From assembly GCF_002798405.1 (NCBI RefSeq), contig NZ_PGGV01000027.1, positions 1 through 64,000 on the forward strand: 64,000 bases of DNA, in the 5' to 3' direction. The notes under the pieces were generated by a model. It made no database searches. It was not told where the DNA came from and saw nothing but the letters and a program-made list of their open reading frames with translations. This stretch comes from Glycomyces xiaoerkulensis (GTDB lineage: Bacteria > Actinomycetota > Actinomycetes > Mycobacteriales > Micromonosporaceae). Below are positions 42,368 to 53,521 of the stretch, piece by piece. The number at the start of each line of letters is the position of its first letter. Within the stretch, counting starts at the first letter, position 1. The translations under genes and the position numbers were made by a program.

Positions 42368-42573
42368 GGGGCGCGGGTTTCCTTCGTGAATCGGTTCCTA
42401 TCGATCCAGCCTAGCGCCTGGCGCCAACGGGCCGCCGCCCTCGTGGGGTTCGGCTGTTCCGCCGGTCTCAGCACGCAACGGCACGCCGGGCCACGTTGCA
42501 CGCCAACGAGGCCCGTGAGCTGGGCCGGCGCGGGCGGTCGCGGCTCCGGAACCGTGTCGCGGCGAAAGCGCGG

Positions 42574-43050
42574 TCAGCGGTTGCCGCCCCAGGGACTCTC
42601 GCCCTGCGGCGGCGGCGAGGCCGGCGGGGCCGGAGGAGGGGCGCCCGCGCTCGGCGGCTGGGCGCCGAATCCGGGGCCCGGGGGCTGGCCGTAGGAGCTG
42701 GCCGGCGGGGCCGGAGCGGGCTGCTCGGAGTTCATCGGCTCGAAGCCGACGCCTCCGGGGCGCGGCGGCGGTGCCGCGGGCGGCGGCTGCTCGCCGACGC
42801 GGTCGTAACTGCCCATCGCCGGCCCGGCCGCGCCGGACGGGGCGCCGCGGCCCAGCGACCACAGCGCCGGGGAGAAGGCGATGCTCAGGATGCCGGCCAT
42901 CACCGCCCACTGCTCGCGGGGCACCTCCGACCCGAACAGGAAGGTGGTGTCGGCGCGATGGTGCGTGATGGACTCGACCAGGAGCGACACCGCGAACAAG
43001 AGCGTGATCACCTGGAGTGCGTGAAGGAGAACGCGAAGACCTTTAGACAT
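42574..43050 (-). CDS. Small membrane protein with Pro-rich tail
   Basis: This protein of 158 residues is not recognised. Two hydrophobic segments (about 7-25 and 48-68) are followed by a Pro/Gly/Ala/Ser-rich, probably disordered tail (about 70-158) with repeated PPP and GFG motifs. The start is ATG at 43050. Conventional codon use and the hydrophobic N-terminus support it as a real gene. It lies between the non-RD kinase gene and rpiB, with more than 70 bases on either side. A role in envelope assembly cannot be excluded. Confidence 0.6.
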   Translation of the reverse strand: MSKGLRVLLHALQVITLLFAVSLLVESITHHRADTTFLFGSEVPREQWAVMAGILSIAFSPALWSLGRGAPSGAAGPAMGSYDRVGEQPPPAAPPPRPGGVGFEPMNSEQPAPAPPASSYGQPPGPGFGAQPPSAGAPPPAPPASPPPQGESPWGGNR

Positions 43051-43124
43051 GTGTTGACGCTACCAACCGGTGTCCACAAACTCCAGGTTCGCGACCTTCG
43101 ACTCCGGCCGTCGCCGGAGGCCGA

Positions 43125-43601
43125 TCAGGACGTCTCGGGCAGCTCGCGGGTCCGCTCGTACTCGGTGAGCTGGTCGATACGGCGCTGGTGGCGTTCGGAG
43201 CCCGAGAACGACTCCTCGATGAACGCCTCGGCGAAGGCGGTCGCCTCCTCCAGGCCGTGCATCCGCCCGCCGATGGCCAGCACGTTGGCGTCGTTGTGCT
43301 GCCTGCCCAGCTTGGCGGTCTCGACGCTCCAGGCCAGGGCCGACCGGCAGCCGGCTACCTTGTTGGCCGCGATCTGCTCGCCGTTGCCCGAACCGCCGAC
43401 GACGATCCCGAGACTGCCGGGGTCGGCCACGACCTTCGCGGCGGCGTTCAAGCAGTACGGCGGGTAGTCGTCCTCGGGGTCGAACTCGAACGGTCCGACG
43501 TCCACCACCTCGTGGCCCAGGCCGCCGAAGTGCTTGACCAGATGGTCCTTGAGCTCCAGGCCGGCGTGGTCGGAACCGAGATAGATGCGCACGGTCGTCA
43601 C
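43125..43601 (-). CDS. rpiB: Ribose-5-phosphate isomerase B
   Basis: This 158-residue RpiB isomerase interconverts ribose 5-phosphate and ribulose 5-phosphate in the pentose phosphate pathway. It shows IYLGSDHAGLELK at the N-terminus and GGSGNGEQIAANKVAG, where E75 takes the catalytic-base place used by the M. tuberculosis enzyme instead of Cys. LGRQHNDANVLAIGGR is also typical. The start GTG at 43601 lies one base after the stop of the DUF1015 gene, so both belong to one transcript. It falls in a block resembling Rv2465c-Rv2477c. Confidence 0.93.
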   Translation of the reverse strand: MTTVRIYLGSDHAGLELKDHLVKHFGGLGHEVVDVGPFEFDPEDDYPPYCLNAAAKVVADPGSLGIVVGGSGNGEQIAANKVAGCRSALAWSVETAKLGRQHNDANVLAIGGRMHGLEEATAFAEAFIEESFSGSERHQRRIDQLTEYERTRELPETS

Positions 43602-43602
43602 C

Positions 43603-44808
43603 CTAACCCTTCGGCAGCTCGGCGATGGTCAGACCGGCGCGCGCCTTCGGCACGAACCAGGTCGACTTGCGCGGCATCTTCAGCCGCTGCAGGTTCACGT
43701 CGATGAAGTCGTCCACTGTGACCGGGGCGATGAGGATCGCCAGGTCGGCCTCGCCCGAGTCGACCTGCTCGACCAGCCATGAGGCCGGGTAGTCGCCGCC
43801 GACGTAGGTGATGCGCTTGTCGCCGGCGTCGCGACCGAGCAGCCCGTTGAAGACCTCCTGCTCGATGCGGGTGTGGTCGAGCCGGTCCACCACCGACCCT
43901 TCAGCATCCGGGAAGGAGACCTCCCAGGTCCGGCCGGAACCGTAGAACACGACCGTGCCGCCGGACTCCGGGGTCCGCGGCGGGCCGTCGACCTCGGCGA
44001 CGGTCGCACCGATCTGGGCGACCTGCTGGACCAACTGCGCGGCCGAACCGGGCAGCCCGGACACGAGCCGGTGGTAGGGGCGGATCGTGACCGACTGCGG
44101 GGTGGTCACGACCGCCAGGAAGCGGTCGAGCCCGCCGACCTGCGCGGCCAGCGAGCGGTGGTTGCCGTCGGCCACGATCAGGTCGCCGTCGCCTGCCAGA
44201 GCGGCCAGCTCGGCGCCGGCGGCGCCGCCGATAGGCCAGATCTCGTGGGTGCGACCGGCCTCGTCGACGTCGGCGACGACCGGAGCGCCGGCCTCGCCGA
44301 TGGCGGCCTCGATCGCGGCGTGGAGGCGCTCGCCGCCGGTGGACTGGAGCAGCAGGACCGGGCTGAGCAGGTGGCGCAGCCGCTGGTTGAGCTCGTTGCG
44401 CTGTTCGACCTTCTCGATGAACACCTCTTCGTTGCGGATGACCTTGCCCGGCTCGTCGGCCGCCGAGGAGATCTCGGAGGTGTCGACCATGCAGAACAGG
44501 CCGTAGGCCACCGGCTCCGCTCCCCCGCTGATGCGGTAGGCGACCGCGACGTCGCCGAAGGACGCGAAGCGGCCTGCCTCCTGGAGGGCGCCGAGCCGCT
44601 CGGCCGCGCCCTGGAGGGCCTGCTCGAAGGTCAGTCCCGCGGCCACCGCCTCGGGCGTGTGGGCGGGCATCTCGACCCCCAGCACGCTCGCCGGATTGGC
44701 CTCGATGATCCGCGTTATCTCGGTTTCGTCGGGGAACTCGTCGTAATTCCTGGCACCGGTCTGACCAGTGGAAAGCCAGGCCTGCTCAATCGGATGTGCT
44801 GCACTCAC
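43603..44808 (-). CDS. DUF1015-family protein
   Basis: The protein has 401 residues. It contains DUF1015 features: YDEFPDETEITRIIEANP near the start, GNHRSLAAQVGG (about 217-228) as a likely phosphate- or metal-binding motif, and a C-terminal FVPKARAGLTIAEL. The biochemical role of DUF1015 is unknown, though it is often near serine and sugar-phosphate metabolism genes. The GTG start at 44808 is chosen because similarity begins there; ribosome site weak. It ends one base before the rpiB start and is divergent from pepN. Confidence 0.75.
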   Translation of the reverse strand: MSAAHPIEQAWLSTGQTGARNYDEFPDETEITRIIEANPASVLGVEMPAHTPEAVAAGLTFEQALQGAAERLGALQEAGRFASFGDVAVAYRISGGAEPVAYGLFCMVDTSEISSAADEPGKVIRNEEVFIEKVEQRNELNQRLRHLLSPVLLLQSTGGERLHAAIEAAIGEAGAPVVADVDEAGRTHEIWPIGGAAGAELAALAGDGDLIVADGNHRSLAAQVGGLDRFLAVVTTPQSVTIRPYHRLVSGLPGSAAQLVQQVAQIGATVAEVDGPPRTPESGGTVVFYGSGRTWEVSFPDAEGSVVDRLDHTRIEQEVFNGLLGRDAGDKRITYVGGDYPASWLVEQVDSGEADLAILIAPVTVDDFIDVNLQRLKMPRKSTWFVPKARAGLTIAELPKG

Positions 44809-44911
44809 GCCGCCAGGGTAATGGAGCTTCCCGCTCTCGCCGCGCCCACCGAGACGGCTCCCGGGATATGACACACTTCTGACTATCCGATCCAAAGAGA
44901 CTGGAGGCAAA

Positions 44912-47455
<2,544 letters not shown>

Positions 47456-47466
47456 CCGACCGTGTC

Positions 47467-47498
47467 CGTGGCTCCGGGACGTTCGTCCCGGAGCCACG
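47467..47498 (+). terminator. Hairpin after pepN
   Basis: A perfect 14-bp stem (CGTGGCTCCGGGAC at 47467-47480 with its complement at 47485-47498) and a 4-base loop begin 12 bases after the pepN stop. No U-tract follows. Confidence 0.6.
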
Positions 47499-47598
47499 AG
47501 CGCTGTCCAGGCCATTGGTAGGCTCAACTCCCGTCCGGCCCCTCTCGGCGGCGCCCACGAGCCGCCGACCGGCTCACAGTCAGAAGGAGAGAGCGGTC

Positions 47599-48525
47599 TT
47601 GTCTGCGCTTTTGCCGGTGTTCGTCATCAGCGCCACGCTCGTGGCGCTGTTCGGGATCGTCCTGCCGCTGCTGCTGCTCGGTCCCGTGATGGCCTCCCGC
47701 GCCCGGCCCCAGCCCCAGCAGTTGCTGTTCGCGGTCATGCTGCTCATCCCCAGCGTCGCAATCGGGTCGGTGTTCCTGTCCTGGTGGGCGATATCGTGGC
47801 TGGAGTCGACCGAGGCCCCCGCACCCGTACTGGTCGGGATCGCGCTGGTCGTGGCCGCCACCGTCGGACTCCTGGCACCGCTGCGCCTCCCCGGGCGGAA
47901 CGGGCCGTTCTGGCTCAAGCCGCTGCTCGGCCTCGGCGCCGGCGTGCTGGTACCGGTCGCGGTCATGGAGAGCATCGTGGTCGGGCTCCACGAGGCCGCC
48001 GCCACCGCGGTCGGCGTGGTCGTGCTCGCCGTGCTCATCGGGGTCTTCCGGGTGCTCGGCCGGCCGCTGGCCGAGCACCGCCGGGCCAAGCAGGCGCGCG
48101 ACTCGATCGAGCGCTTCCAGGGGCAATTGGTGGACGTGGACGATCAAGAGTGGCGGCTGACCGGCGCCCGCGGCGACGCGGACCGGATCGTGCTGCACTA
48201 CGACGGCGAGCAGGACGGCAAGAAGCTCGGCGCGCGGCTGCTGCTCGAACGCGACATGGACTGGGTGCCGACGCCCAAGGAGAACGAGGCGGCGGTGTTC
48301 GAGCTCGCCCGGGGCCTGGGCGGACAGCCGACAGAAGCGGTGCTGGCGCAGAAGGAGCTGGGAACCCCGGCGACGCTGACGCTGCGCATCCCCGGCACGA
48401 CGGTGCTGTCGATCCGGGAGACCGTGGCCGATTCGCTGTCGTGGGTCGAGTTCGTCGGGAAACTGGAACTGATCGACGCCGACGCCATGCTGCAACGCCG
48501 GATGCCGACCGCCGAGGAACGATAG
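47599..48525 (+). CDS. Membrane protein with cytoplasmic domain, unknown function
   Basis: This 308-residue protein is not recognised. Four hydrophobic segments occupy about residues 1-150 (LLPVFVISATLVALFGIVLP, LLFAVMLLIPSVAIG, VLVGIALVVAATVGLL, GLGAGVLVPVAVM). A soluble domain of about 150 residues follows (QARDSIERFQGQLVDVDDQEW, DWVPTPKENEAAVFELARGL). The start is TTG with AAGGAG 9 bases upstream; the frame further upstream lies inside pepN. It may be a conserved hypothetical of its order. It is followed after 57 bases by the convergent DUF5130 gene. Confidence 0.65.
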   Translation: MSALLPVFVISATLVALFGIVLPLLLLGPVMASRARPQPQQLLFAVMLLIPSVAIGSVFLSWWAISWLESTEAPAPVLVGIALVVAATVGLLAPLRLPGRNGPFWLKPLLGLGAGVLVPVAVMESIVVGLHEAAATAVGVVVLAVLIGVFRVLGRPLAEHRRAKQARDSIERFQGQLVDVDDQEWRLTGARGDADRIVLHYDGEQDGKKLGARLLLERDMDWVPTPKENEAAVFELARGLGGQPTEAVLAQKELGTPATLTLRIPGTTVLSIRETVADSLSWVEFVGKLELIDADAMLQRRMPTAEER

Positions 48526-48582
48526 GGCCCGCAACCGGAAGCGCCGACCGGGACCGATCCCGGTCGGCGCCGTCGTTTCGGT

Positions 48583-49017
48583 TCAGGCCTCGCGGGCGGT
48601 CTCGGCCAGCATCCGCAGGCCGGTGATGACGCCCTCGCACAGCCGCCCGGCACCGAACGCCGCCTCCATGGAGAACACGACCAGGGCCGCCGAACGGTCC
48701 GGGATCCGGTCCTGGGCGAGCTTGCCGGTCACGATCTCCAGCCTGCGCTGCTCGGGCGAGACCGCGATGAGGACCGACCGGTCGGGCTCGGCGAGCCGGT
48801 CGTGCAGAGCCTCGGCGGCCCCGCGGACCGGATCCTGCAGCGGGCCGACGTAGACGCTGTAGTGCAGGCCGCCCCCGTCGCGCTCGGCGGTGCCGAGTGC
48901 CTCGTCGAGGTGCAGCAGCTCCTTGGTGTCGAATGGGCCGTCGAGGACGGCCGGCTGGATCCCCTCCGGGCCGGTGGCGGTCAGCGTCCGGCGGGCGATG
49001 TCGTTACCACTGGCCAT
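48583..49017 (-). CDS. DUF5130 (TPM-like) family protein
   Basis: This 144-residue protein resembles the actinobacterial DUF5130 family, a TPM-like fold. Its features are FDTKELLHLDEALGTAE, LHYSVYVGPLQDP, VLIAVSPEQRRLEIVTG and an AALVVFSMEAAFGAGRLCEG segment. Function is unknown. The equivalent position in the M. tuberculosis pepN-HNH-glbO block is occupied by a similar protein (Rv2468c, as I recall). Its ATG lies 13 bases inside the 3' end of the upstream small membrane protein gene, so the two are translationally coupled. Confidence 0.72.
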   Translation of the reverse strand: MASGNDIARRTLTATGPEGIQPAVLDGPFDTKELLHLDEALGTAERDGGGLHYSVYVGPLQDPVRGAAEALHDRLAEPDRSVLIAVSPEQRRLEIVTGKLAQDRIPDRSAALVVFSMEAAFGAGRLCEGVITGLRMLAETAREA

Positions 49018-49291
49018 GCGCGCCTCCCTTGGGTCCGCTGACGAAGTTCTCGTCGCCGCGCTCCTCGGCCCCGCCGGAGCCGGACTCGATCTCGGCGACC
49101 GTCTCGGTCCGGCCGTTGGCGCTCACCGCGCCTTCGCGGGCCACGAACCAGACCGGCTTGAAGTCGTAGGGCTGGTCGGGGCGGTACCGCGATTGCGGGC
49201 GCGGGTGCCTCAGGTAGATCACGGCGAATACCGCGACCACAACCAGGATCGGGGCGCCGAAGAGAATCAGCAGCTCCTGGAAGACCGTCAT
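49004..49291 (-). CDS. Small single-pass membrane protein
   Basis: This protein has about 95 residues and is not recognised. It has one hydrophobic helix (about 6-27, LLILFGAPILVVVAVFAVIY) and a Gly/Glu-rich soluble tail containing a PYDFKPVWFVAREGA segment that looks conserved. The ATG at 49291 has GGGAG 5 bases upstream. It overlaps the following DUF5130 gene by 14 bases, which argues that it is real and functionally linked to it. Confidence 0.6.
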   Translation of the reverse strand: MTVFQELLILFGAPILVVVAVFAVIYLRHPRPQSRYRPDQPYDFKPVWFVAREGAVSANGRTETVAEIESGSGGAEERGDENFVSGPKGGAHGQW

Positions 49292-49483
49292 GTTGCTCCC
49301 CAAAATCAAGTACAGGGTGACCTCGGATCTCAGCCTAATCCAATTACGGCACTCACACCCCGGAGGTGGGGACGGGATGCGACCGGCCGCACTCTCACGG
49401 CGACGATCGGCGGTGATGAGCGGAGCCCGCCGGCGGACTGGCGTCCTTCCGGCGGGCTCCTCCGATGTCTTGCAGGGGGTGGG

Positions 49484-50005
49484 TCAGTTCACCCGCGCTC
49501 GCTCGTGGCGGCGGCGGGGCAGCCAGGCCTCCCAGGCGGGGTCCGGGCGGCGCTGGCCGCGGAATCCGCGCAGTTGCCAGCCCGAAGGCGGTCGCGGGGC
49601 GCGCGGCAGCCGCCAACCGAGCTCGGTGAGGGTGCGATCGCTCTTGCGGTGGTTGCACGGGGCGCAGGCCGCGACGACGTTGTCCCACGTGTGGGTGCCG
49701 CCCCGCGACCTGGGAAGGACGTGATCGATCGTCTCGGCCGACGAACCGCAGTACACGCAGCGCCATTCGTCGCGGACGAACACGCCGCGCCTGGAGGGGC
49801 TGGTGCCGACCTGCCGGGGGATCGCGACGTAGCGGTTGAGGCGGACGACAGCCGGAACGGGGATGTGCATGGTCTCACTGCGAAGAAAACCGTTACCCTC
49901 GGTAACGGTTTCGGCCTTCCGGGTCAGCAGTAGGACGGCCGCCCGCTTGACCGGTACTACGCACAGCGGTTCGTAGCTCTGGTTCAGGACGAGGGCGGAA
50001 CCCAT
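49484..50005 (-). CDS. HNH endonuclease-family protein
   Basis: This protein of about 173 residues has a zinc-supported HNH fold: C83/C86 (CVYCG), D94-H95 (TIDHVLPRSRGG), N109 (WDNVV), C114/C117 and N118-H119 (CAPCNHRK). This conserved actinobacterial family (Rv2469c-like) occurs singly beside glbO and pepN, so it is a housekeeping rather than restriction-system nuclease; the DNA substrate is unknown. The ATG at 50005 fits family starts such as MxxVLVLNxSYEPL. Earlier in-frame starts precede the predicted promoter and are unlikely. Confidence 0.83.
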   Translation of the reverse strand: MGSALVLNQSYEPLCVVPVKRAAVLLLTRKAETVTEGNGFLRSETMHIPVPAVVRLNRYVAIPRQVGTSPSRRGVFVRDEWRCVYCGSSAETIDHVLPRSRGGTHTWDNVVAACAPCNHRKSDRTLTELGWRLPRAPRPPSGWQLRGFRGQRRPDPAWEAWLPRRRHERARVN

Positions 50006-50074
50006 CGTGGTGGCGTTATGCGTGAACAGATTCGCATGGGCACTTGGGGAAGGATCGTCGCTGTCGAGCGTGCT

Positions 50075-50103
50075 CCTATGTCGAGGACCTATCACGGTGT
50101 CAA
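50075..50103 (-). promoter_or_regulatory. Promoter of HNH gene
   Basis: On the minus strand a perfect TTGACA (50103-50098) is followed after 17 bases by CATAGG (50080-50075). RNA would start near 50068, giving a leader of about 63 bases, which supports the start codon at 50005. Confidence 0.5.
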
Positions 50104-50296
50104 ACCTCCAAGCCATCGGTCCCGTCAAGTTTGACCTAAATCTCAAGAAAATGCACCCCGGTTCGGTGGGATGTTCGGGAACGCGCGAATATCGTCTGGT
50201 CGAACGCCTGTTGACGAGGGGTTAGGGCAACCGTAACGTCGACGTCGGCCCGCTGCGGGCGGGCGCACCGATCCATTGACCCGCGGAAGGAAGATC

Positions 50297-51307
50297 GTGG
50301 AACTGCTTGCCGCAACCGGAGACTCCCCGTGCGAAACGGGCATCAACTCCTGTTCGCTCTTGTGGGGGCTTACCGAGAGCCAGGACTTCGCGCTCGACGG
50401 CGGGGCGTTCCTGGATCGCCTCTTCCACGTCCTGCTGATCCTGGTGGTCGCCCTCATCGTGCGATGGGTCGGCAATCGCTTCATCTCACGTCTGGTGAAA
50501 CAGGTCACCAGCACCAAGCGGCCGCAGGCGATCGGCGAGATGAGCGGACTGAACGGACTGCTCGGCCCGGGCAACAACCGCCGGGAAGAACTGGTGGGCG
50601 ACCGCAGCCGGGCCCGGTCCGAAACCCTCACCGGCGTGCTCCAGCACGTCAACGGCGTGGTCGTCATGACCGTGGCGTTCATGCTCATCCTGGGCGCCTT
50701 CGGCGTCAACCTGGCGCCGATCCTGGCCAGTGCGGGCATCGTGGGCGTCGCCCTCGGTTTCGGCGCGCAGGCGCTGGTGCAGGACTACCTGGCGGGTATC
50801 TTCATCCTCGCCGAGGACCAGTACGGCGTGGGCGACGTGGTCGACGTCGGCGAAGTCATCGGGACCATTGTGGATATGGGCCTGCGGGTCACCACCGTCA
50901 GGGCGCTCGACGGTTCCCTGTGGTACGTGCGCAACGGCCAGATCCTTCGCGTGGGCAACTCCAGCCAGAGCTGGGCCAACGTGATCCTTGACACGCCGCT
51001 GCCGCCGACGGCCGACGTGGACCGGTCGGCCGAGGTCATCATGGCCGCGATCCGCGAGTTCGCCCAGGACGAGGAGTGGAGCCAGGTCGTGCTCGATGAG
51101 CCCGAGTACCAGGGCGTCGCCAAGATGACGATCGACGAGATGACGCTCAGGACCGCCATCCGGACCTCCGGCGACATGCAGTGGGCCGCCGGGCGCGAGC
51201 TGCGCCGACGGATCAGCGAGGCGCTGCGGGAGGCCGGGATCTCCGACGACATGCGCGCGAGCCGGGTCTACGTGCCGCGCAGCATGGCGGGGCAGGCCAA
51301 GCAGTAG
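50297..51307 (+). CDS. MscS-family mechanosensitive ion channel
   Basis: This 336-residue membrane channel has helices at about 38-58 (VLLILVVALIVRWVGNRF), 115-135 and 135-160. The MscS pore and beta-domain signature is ASAGIVGVALGFGAQALVQD, then YLAGIFILAEDQYGVGDVV. The C-terminal soluble domain (RNGQILRVGNSSQSWANV) is complete. Such channels release solutes on osmotic downshock, which suits a cell making trehalose. GTG at 50297 has GGAAGG 6 bases upstream; TTG at 50276 is the alternative. It is inserted between HNH and glbO relative to mycobacterial order. Confidence 0.85.
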   Translation: MELLAATGDSPCETGINSCSLLWGLTESQDFALDGGAFLDRLFHVLLILVVALIVRWVGNRFISRLVKQVTSTKRPQAIGEMSGLNGLLGPGNNRREELVGDRSRARSETLTGVLQHVNGVVVMTVAFMLILGAFGVNLAPILASAGIVGVALGFGAQALVQDYLAGIFILAEDQYGVGDVVDVGEVIGTIVDMGLRVTTVRALDGSLWYVRNGQILRVGNSSQSWANVILDTPLPPTADVDRSAEVIMAAIREFAQDEEWSQVVLDEPEYQGVAKMTIDEMTLRTAIRTSGDMQWAAGRELRRRISEALREAGISDDMRASRVYVPRSMAGQAKQ

Positions 51308-51405
51308 GCCGCGGTCGCCGGGTGAAGCGGTGATCTGCCGCGCAGTGGGTGTGACTCGCATCTGATTGGGTTTCTTTGGGGTCCGGTGGTTGGCAGTATG
51401 GGTAC

Positions 51406-51837
51406 ATGTCGACCTCCAACAGCCGGCGCGGCGTCGTGTCGCTCACCCCGACCGGCCAGCCCGCGCCCACCCAGTCCTTCTTCGAGGCGGTGGGCGGTGC
51501 CGAGACGTTCAAGCGGCTGACCGAAGCCTTTTACGACGAAGTCGCCCACGATGAGATCCTGCGCCCGCTCTATCCGGAGGAGGATCTGGCTCCGGCGGCC
51601 CGCCGCCTCCAGATGTTCCTGGAGCAGTACTGGGGCGGCCCGCACACCTACTCCGAGGAGCGCGGGCACCCGCGCCTGCGGATGCGCCACGCCTCATTCG
51701 TCATCGGCGAGCGCGAGCGCGACGCCTGGCTCCGCTGCATGCGCCACGCCATGGACACCGTCGAACTCCCCGAGGAGTACGACAAGGTCATGTGGGAGTA
51801 CATGGAGCGGGCGGCGGACTTCATGCGGAACGCATGA
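51406..51837 (+). CDS. glbO: Group II truncated hemoglobin
   Basis: This 143-residue group II trHb shows FFEAVGGAETFKRLTEAFYDEVAHDEILRPLYPEEDL in pieces typical of helix A to E, with the Tyr of FLEQYWGGP and the proximal His region HPRLRMRHASFVIGERE. The Trp of DAWLRCMRHAM is the conserved G8 Trp. The protein binds heme and O2 or H2O2 and protects against oxidative or nitrosative stress in relatives. ATG at 51406 begins the soluble protein. The final codons (Phe-Met-Arg-Asn-Ala-stop) form the first unit of a 29-bp tandem repeat. Confidence 0.92.
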   Translation: MSTSNSRRGVVSLTPTGQPAPTQSFFEAVGGAETFKRLTEAFYDEVAHDEILRPLYPEEDLAPAARRLQMFLEQYWGGPHTYSEERGHPRLRMRHASFVIGERERDAWLRCMRHAMDTVELPEEYDKVMWEYMERAADFMRNA

Positions 51838-51937
51838 AGCGGAAGCGCAGCATGCGGAACGCATGAAGCTAGGGAGCGGCATGCGGAACGCATGAAGCGG
51901 AAGCGCAGGATGCGGAACGCGTGAAGCGGTCGGCGGG
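51822..51937. repeat. Four-copy 29-bp palindromic tandem array at glbO 3' end
   Basis: The units start at 51822, 51851, 51880 and 51909, exactly 29 bases apart. Each has a core CATGCGGAACGCATG, an inverted repeat of CATGCG around GAA. Copies 1 and 3 are identical over 29 bases. Copy 2 keeps the first 19 bases. Copy 4 is degenerate (GATGCGGAACGCGTG). Copy 1 overlaps the last glbO codons. The array lies between convergent genes and could be a terminator, a protein-binding array or a recent tandem duplication. Confidence 0.85.
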
Positions 51938-51966
51938 CTCCGGCCGGTCGGCCCCGGCGCCTCCCG

Positions 51967-52623
51967 TCAGTTGCTGCACTGCCGTTCGGCTTCGCGGAAG
52001 AGTTCCTGGTCCTCGAGCTGGAATTCGATGTACTCGTCGGTGAGCAGTTCCTCGATGTCCTCGGCGCCGTAGTCGATGTCGCCGTCGTACTCGTGCTCGG
52101 CCCATTCCTCGAAGGCGGCCTTGCACTCGTCGAACTCCTCGGAGAGGCTCTGGAGCTCCTCCAGGCTGTTGCTCAGGCCCGCGTTCTGATCCTCCAGCTC
52201 GGCTTCGGAGGCTTCGAGAGCCTCGATGTCGGCGGCCTGCTCGTCGGCCTCGCTCGACTTCTGCGCGAACAGCACCCCCAGCATCCCGGCGGTCACGGCG
52301 AGCACTCCGGCCAGGATCGACAGGGTGATGATCGCGCCGCGGCCGGGTCTGCGGGGCGGCGGGGGCGGTCCCACGGGGATCGGGCCGGTAGTGCCGGGGG
52401 GCGGCGGAGCCGCGGCGAACTGCTGCGTCGGCTGCACGGGCGGCGGCGGAGCGGCCGGCCCCTGGCCGGCCGGCGGCGGCGTCATGCCGGGTGCCGGCGG
52501 CCGCGGCGTTCCGGCCTCCGGGGACGGCCCCGCAGGGGCGGCGGGCGAATCGGAGGACTGCGACGGATTCGAGGGTTGGCCGGGTCGTTCGGGCTGCTGG
52601 TCTTCCGGGGGGAGGGAGGTCAT
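51967..52623 (-). CDS. Single-pass membrane protein with Pro-rich N-terminus and coiled coil
   Basis: This protein of about 218 residues is not recognised. It has a Pro/Gln/Ser-rich disordered cytoplasmic region (about 1-90), a hydrophobic helix (about 97-118, IITLSILAGVLAVTAGMLG), then an acidic coiled coil (SSEADEQAADIEALEASE and onward) and an acidic C-terminus with a late Cys. ATG at 52623 has GGAG 6 bases upstream; ATG at 52650 is an in-frame alternative without a good site. Layout suggests an envelope-associated protein with an extracellular coiled coil. Confidence 0.6.
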   Translation of the reverse strand: MTSLPPEDQQPERPGQPSNPSQSSDSPAAPAGPSPEAGTPRPPAPGMTPPPAGQGPAAPPPPVQPTQQFAAAPPPPGTTGPIPVGPPPPPRRPGRGAIITLSILAGVLAVTAGMLGVLFAQKSSEADEQAADIEALEASEAELEDQNAGLSNSLEELQSLSEEFDECKAAFEEWAEHEYDGDIDYGAEDIEELLTDEYIEFQLEDQELFREAERQCSN

Positions 52624-52765
52624 TCCGGGCTCCGGGTCCGTCGGGGTCATACGGGCACCCAGATGATACCGGTGCCCCGATGGTCGCGCCGTCCCGTTGG
52701 GCGGCCGAGCGATGCCGATTCACCTCTCCGGCGCCCACGGGCGGCAGGCCACTGGGGACCGTGAG

Positions 52766-53521
52766 CTAGAGCAACTCCCCTTCGAGCCATTCCACGAAGG
52801 TGCCGGAGATCGCCGTTCCGCAGTCGATCAGCTCTTCGAGTAGCGCATCGGTGATGCCGGGCCGGACCGGGACCTGGATCTCGCCGAACACCGGCAGCGA
52901 CCCGGATTCGGTCGGCTCGCCGAGGTAGGCCTTGAGGAACCGGCGCGTCCGGTTCCACTCGTTCATGGCGGCGAAGCCGCGCTCGGCCCAGTCGCGGGGC
53001 ACGGTCTGGTAGGCGCGGGCGCGCAGCACCAGGATGTCGCCGTCGGACCCCTCGGCGCGCACCTGCACGATGTGGCGCTCCCAGAGCGCCACGATGCCGC
53101 CGTTCTCGTCGACGAGGTAGCGGATGTCGAGGTTCTTGAGCGCGGCGATGATCCTGGCGGCGCCCAGCGGCGCCGACCCGTCCTTGGAGCTCCGGGCGAT
53201 CTGCTCGAGGTCGGAGACGAAATCGGGGTCGATCTCCTCCAGGTCGCGCTTGATCAGTTGCCAGCGCTCGGTCTCGGAGATCTGCTCGCGCTCGGGCCCC
53301 ATGGCGAGCGGCTCGGCGGCGGCGTGGCCGAATTCACGGCTCTCGGCGCAGGGCACGGCGTACTCGGGAGCCTCGCGCGGCTCCGTGCGCGGGCTCGGCA
53401 CCGCGCTCGGCTGTCCGCCGCGGGCCTGGGCTCGCTCGGAGGAGTCGCCGAGCCCGCCGTCGGCTCCGGCGATCGGCTCGTCCTTCGCGTCGCGCTTCCT
53501 GCTGCTGCGCCACCATGCCAT
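52766..53521 (-). CDS. YbjN-domain protein
   Basis: The protein has 251 residues. An N-terminal charged, disordered segment (about 1-85) precedes a YbjN-like domain (about 105-250): IIAALKNLDIRYLVDENGGIVALWE, LVLRARAYQTVPRDWAERG, FAAMNEWNRTRRFLKAYLG and ITDALLEELIDCGTAISGTF. YbjN proteins are type III secretion chaperone-like folds, and some act as stress regulators in bacteria, but the actinobacterial function is unknown. The ATG at 53521 (MAWWRSSRK) is more likely than an upstream GTG without a site. Confidence 0.75.
   Translation of the reverse strand: MAWWRSSRKRDAKDEPIAGADGGLGDSSERAQARGGQPSAVPSPRTEPREAPEYAVPCAESREFGHAAAEPLAMGPEREQISETERWQLIKRDLEEIDPDFVSDLEQIARSSKDGSAPLGAARIIAALKNLDIRYLVDENGGIVALWERHIVQVRAEGSDGDILVLRARAYQTVPRDWAERGFAAMNEWNRTRRFLKAYLGEPTESGSLPVFGEIQVPVRPGITDALLEELIDCGTAISGTFVEWLEGELL

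Noticed and set aside
51822-51937. CRISPR array
   Set aside because: The 29-base period is suggestive, but there are no variable spacers: the units are directly adjacent and nearly identical, and no cas gene is present.
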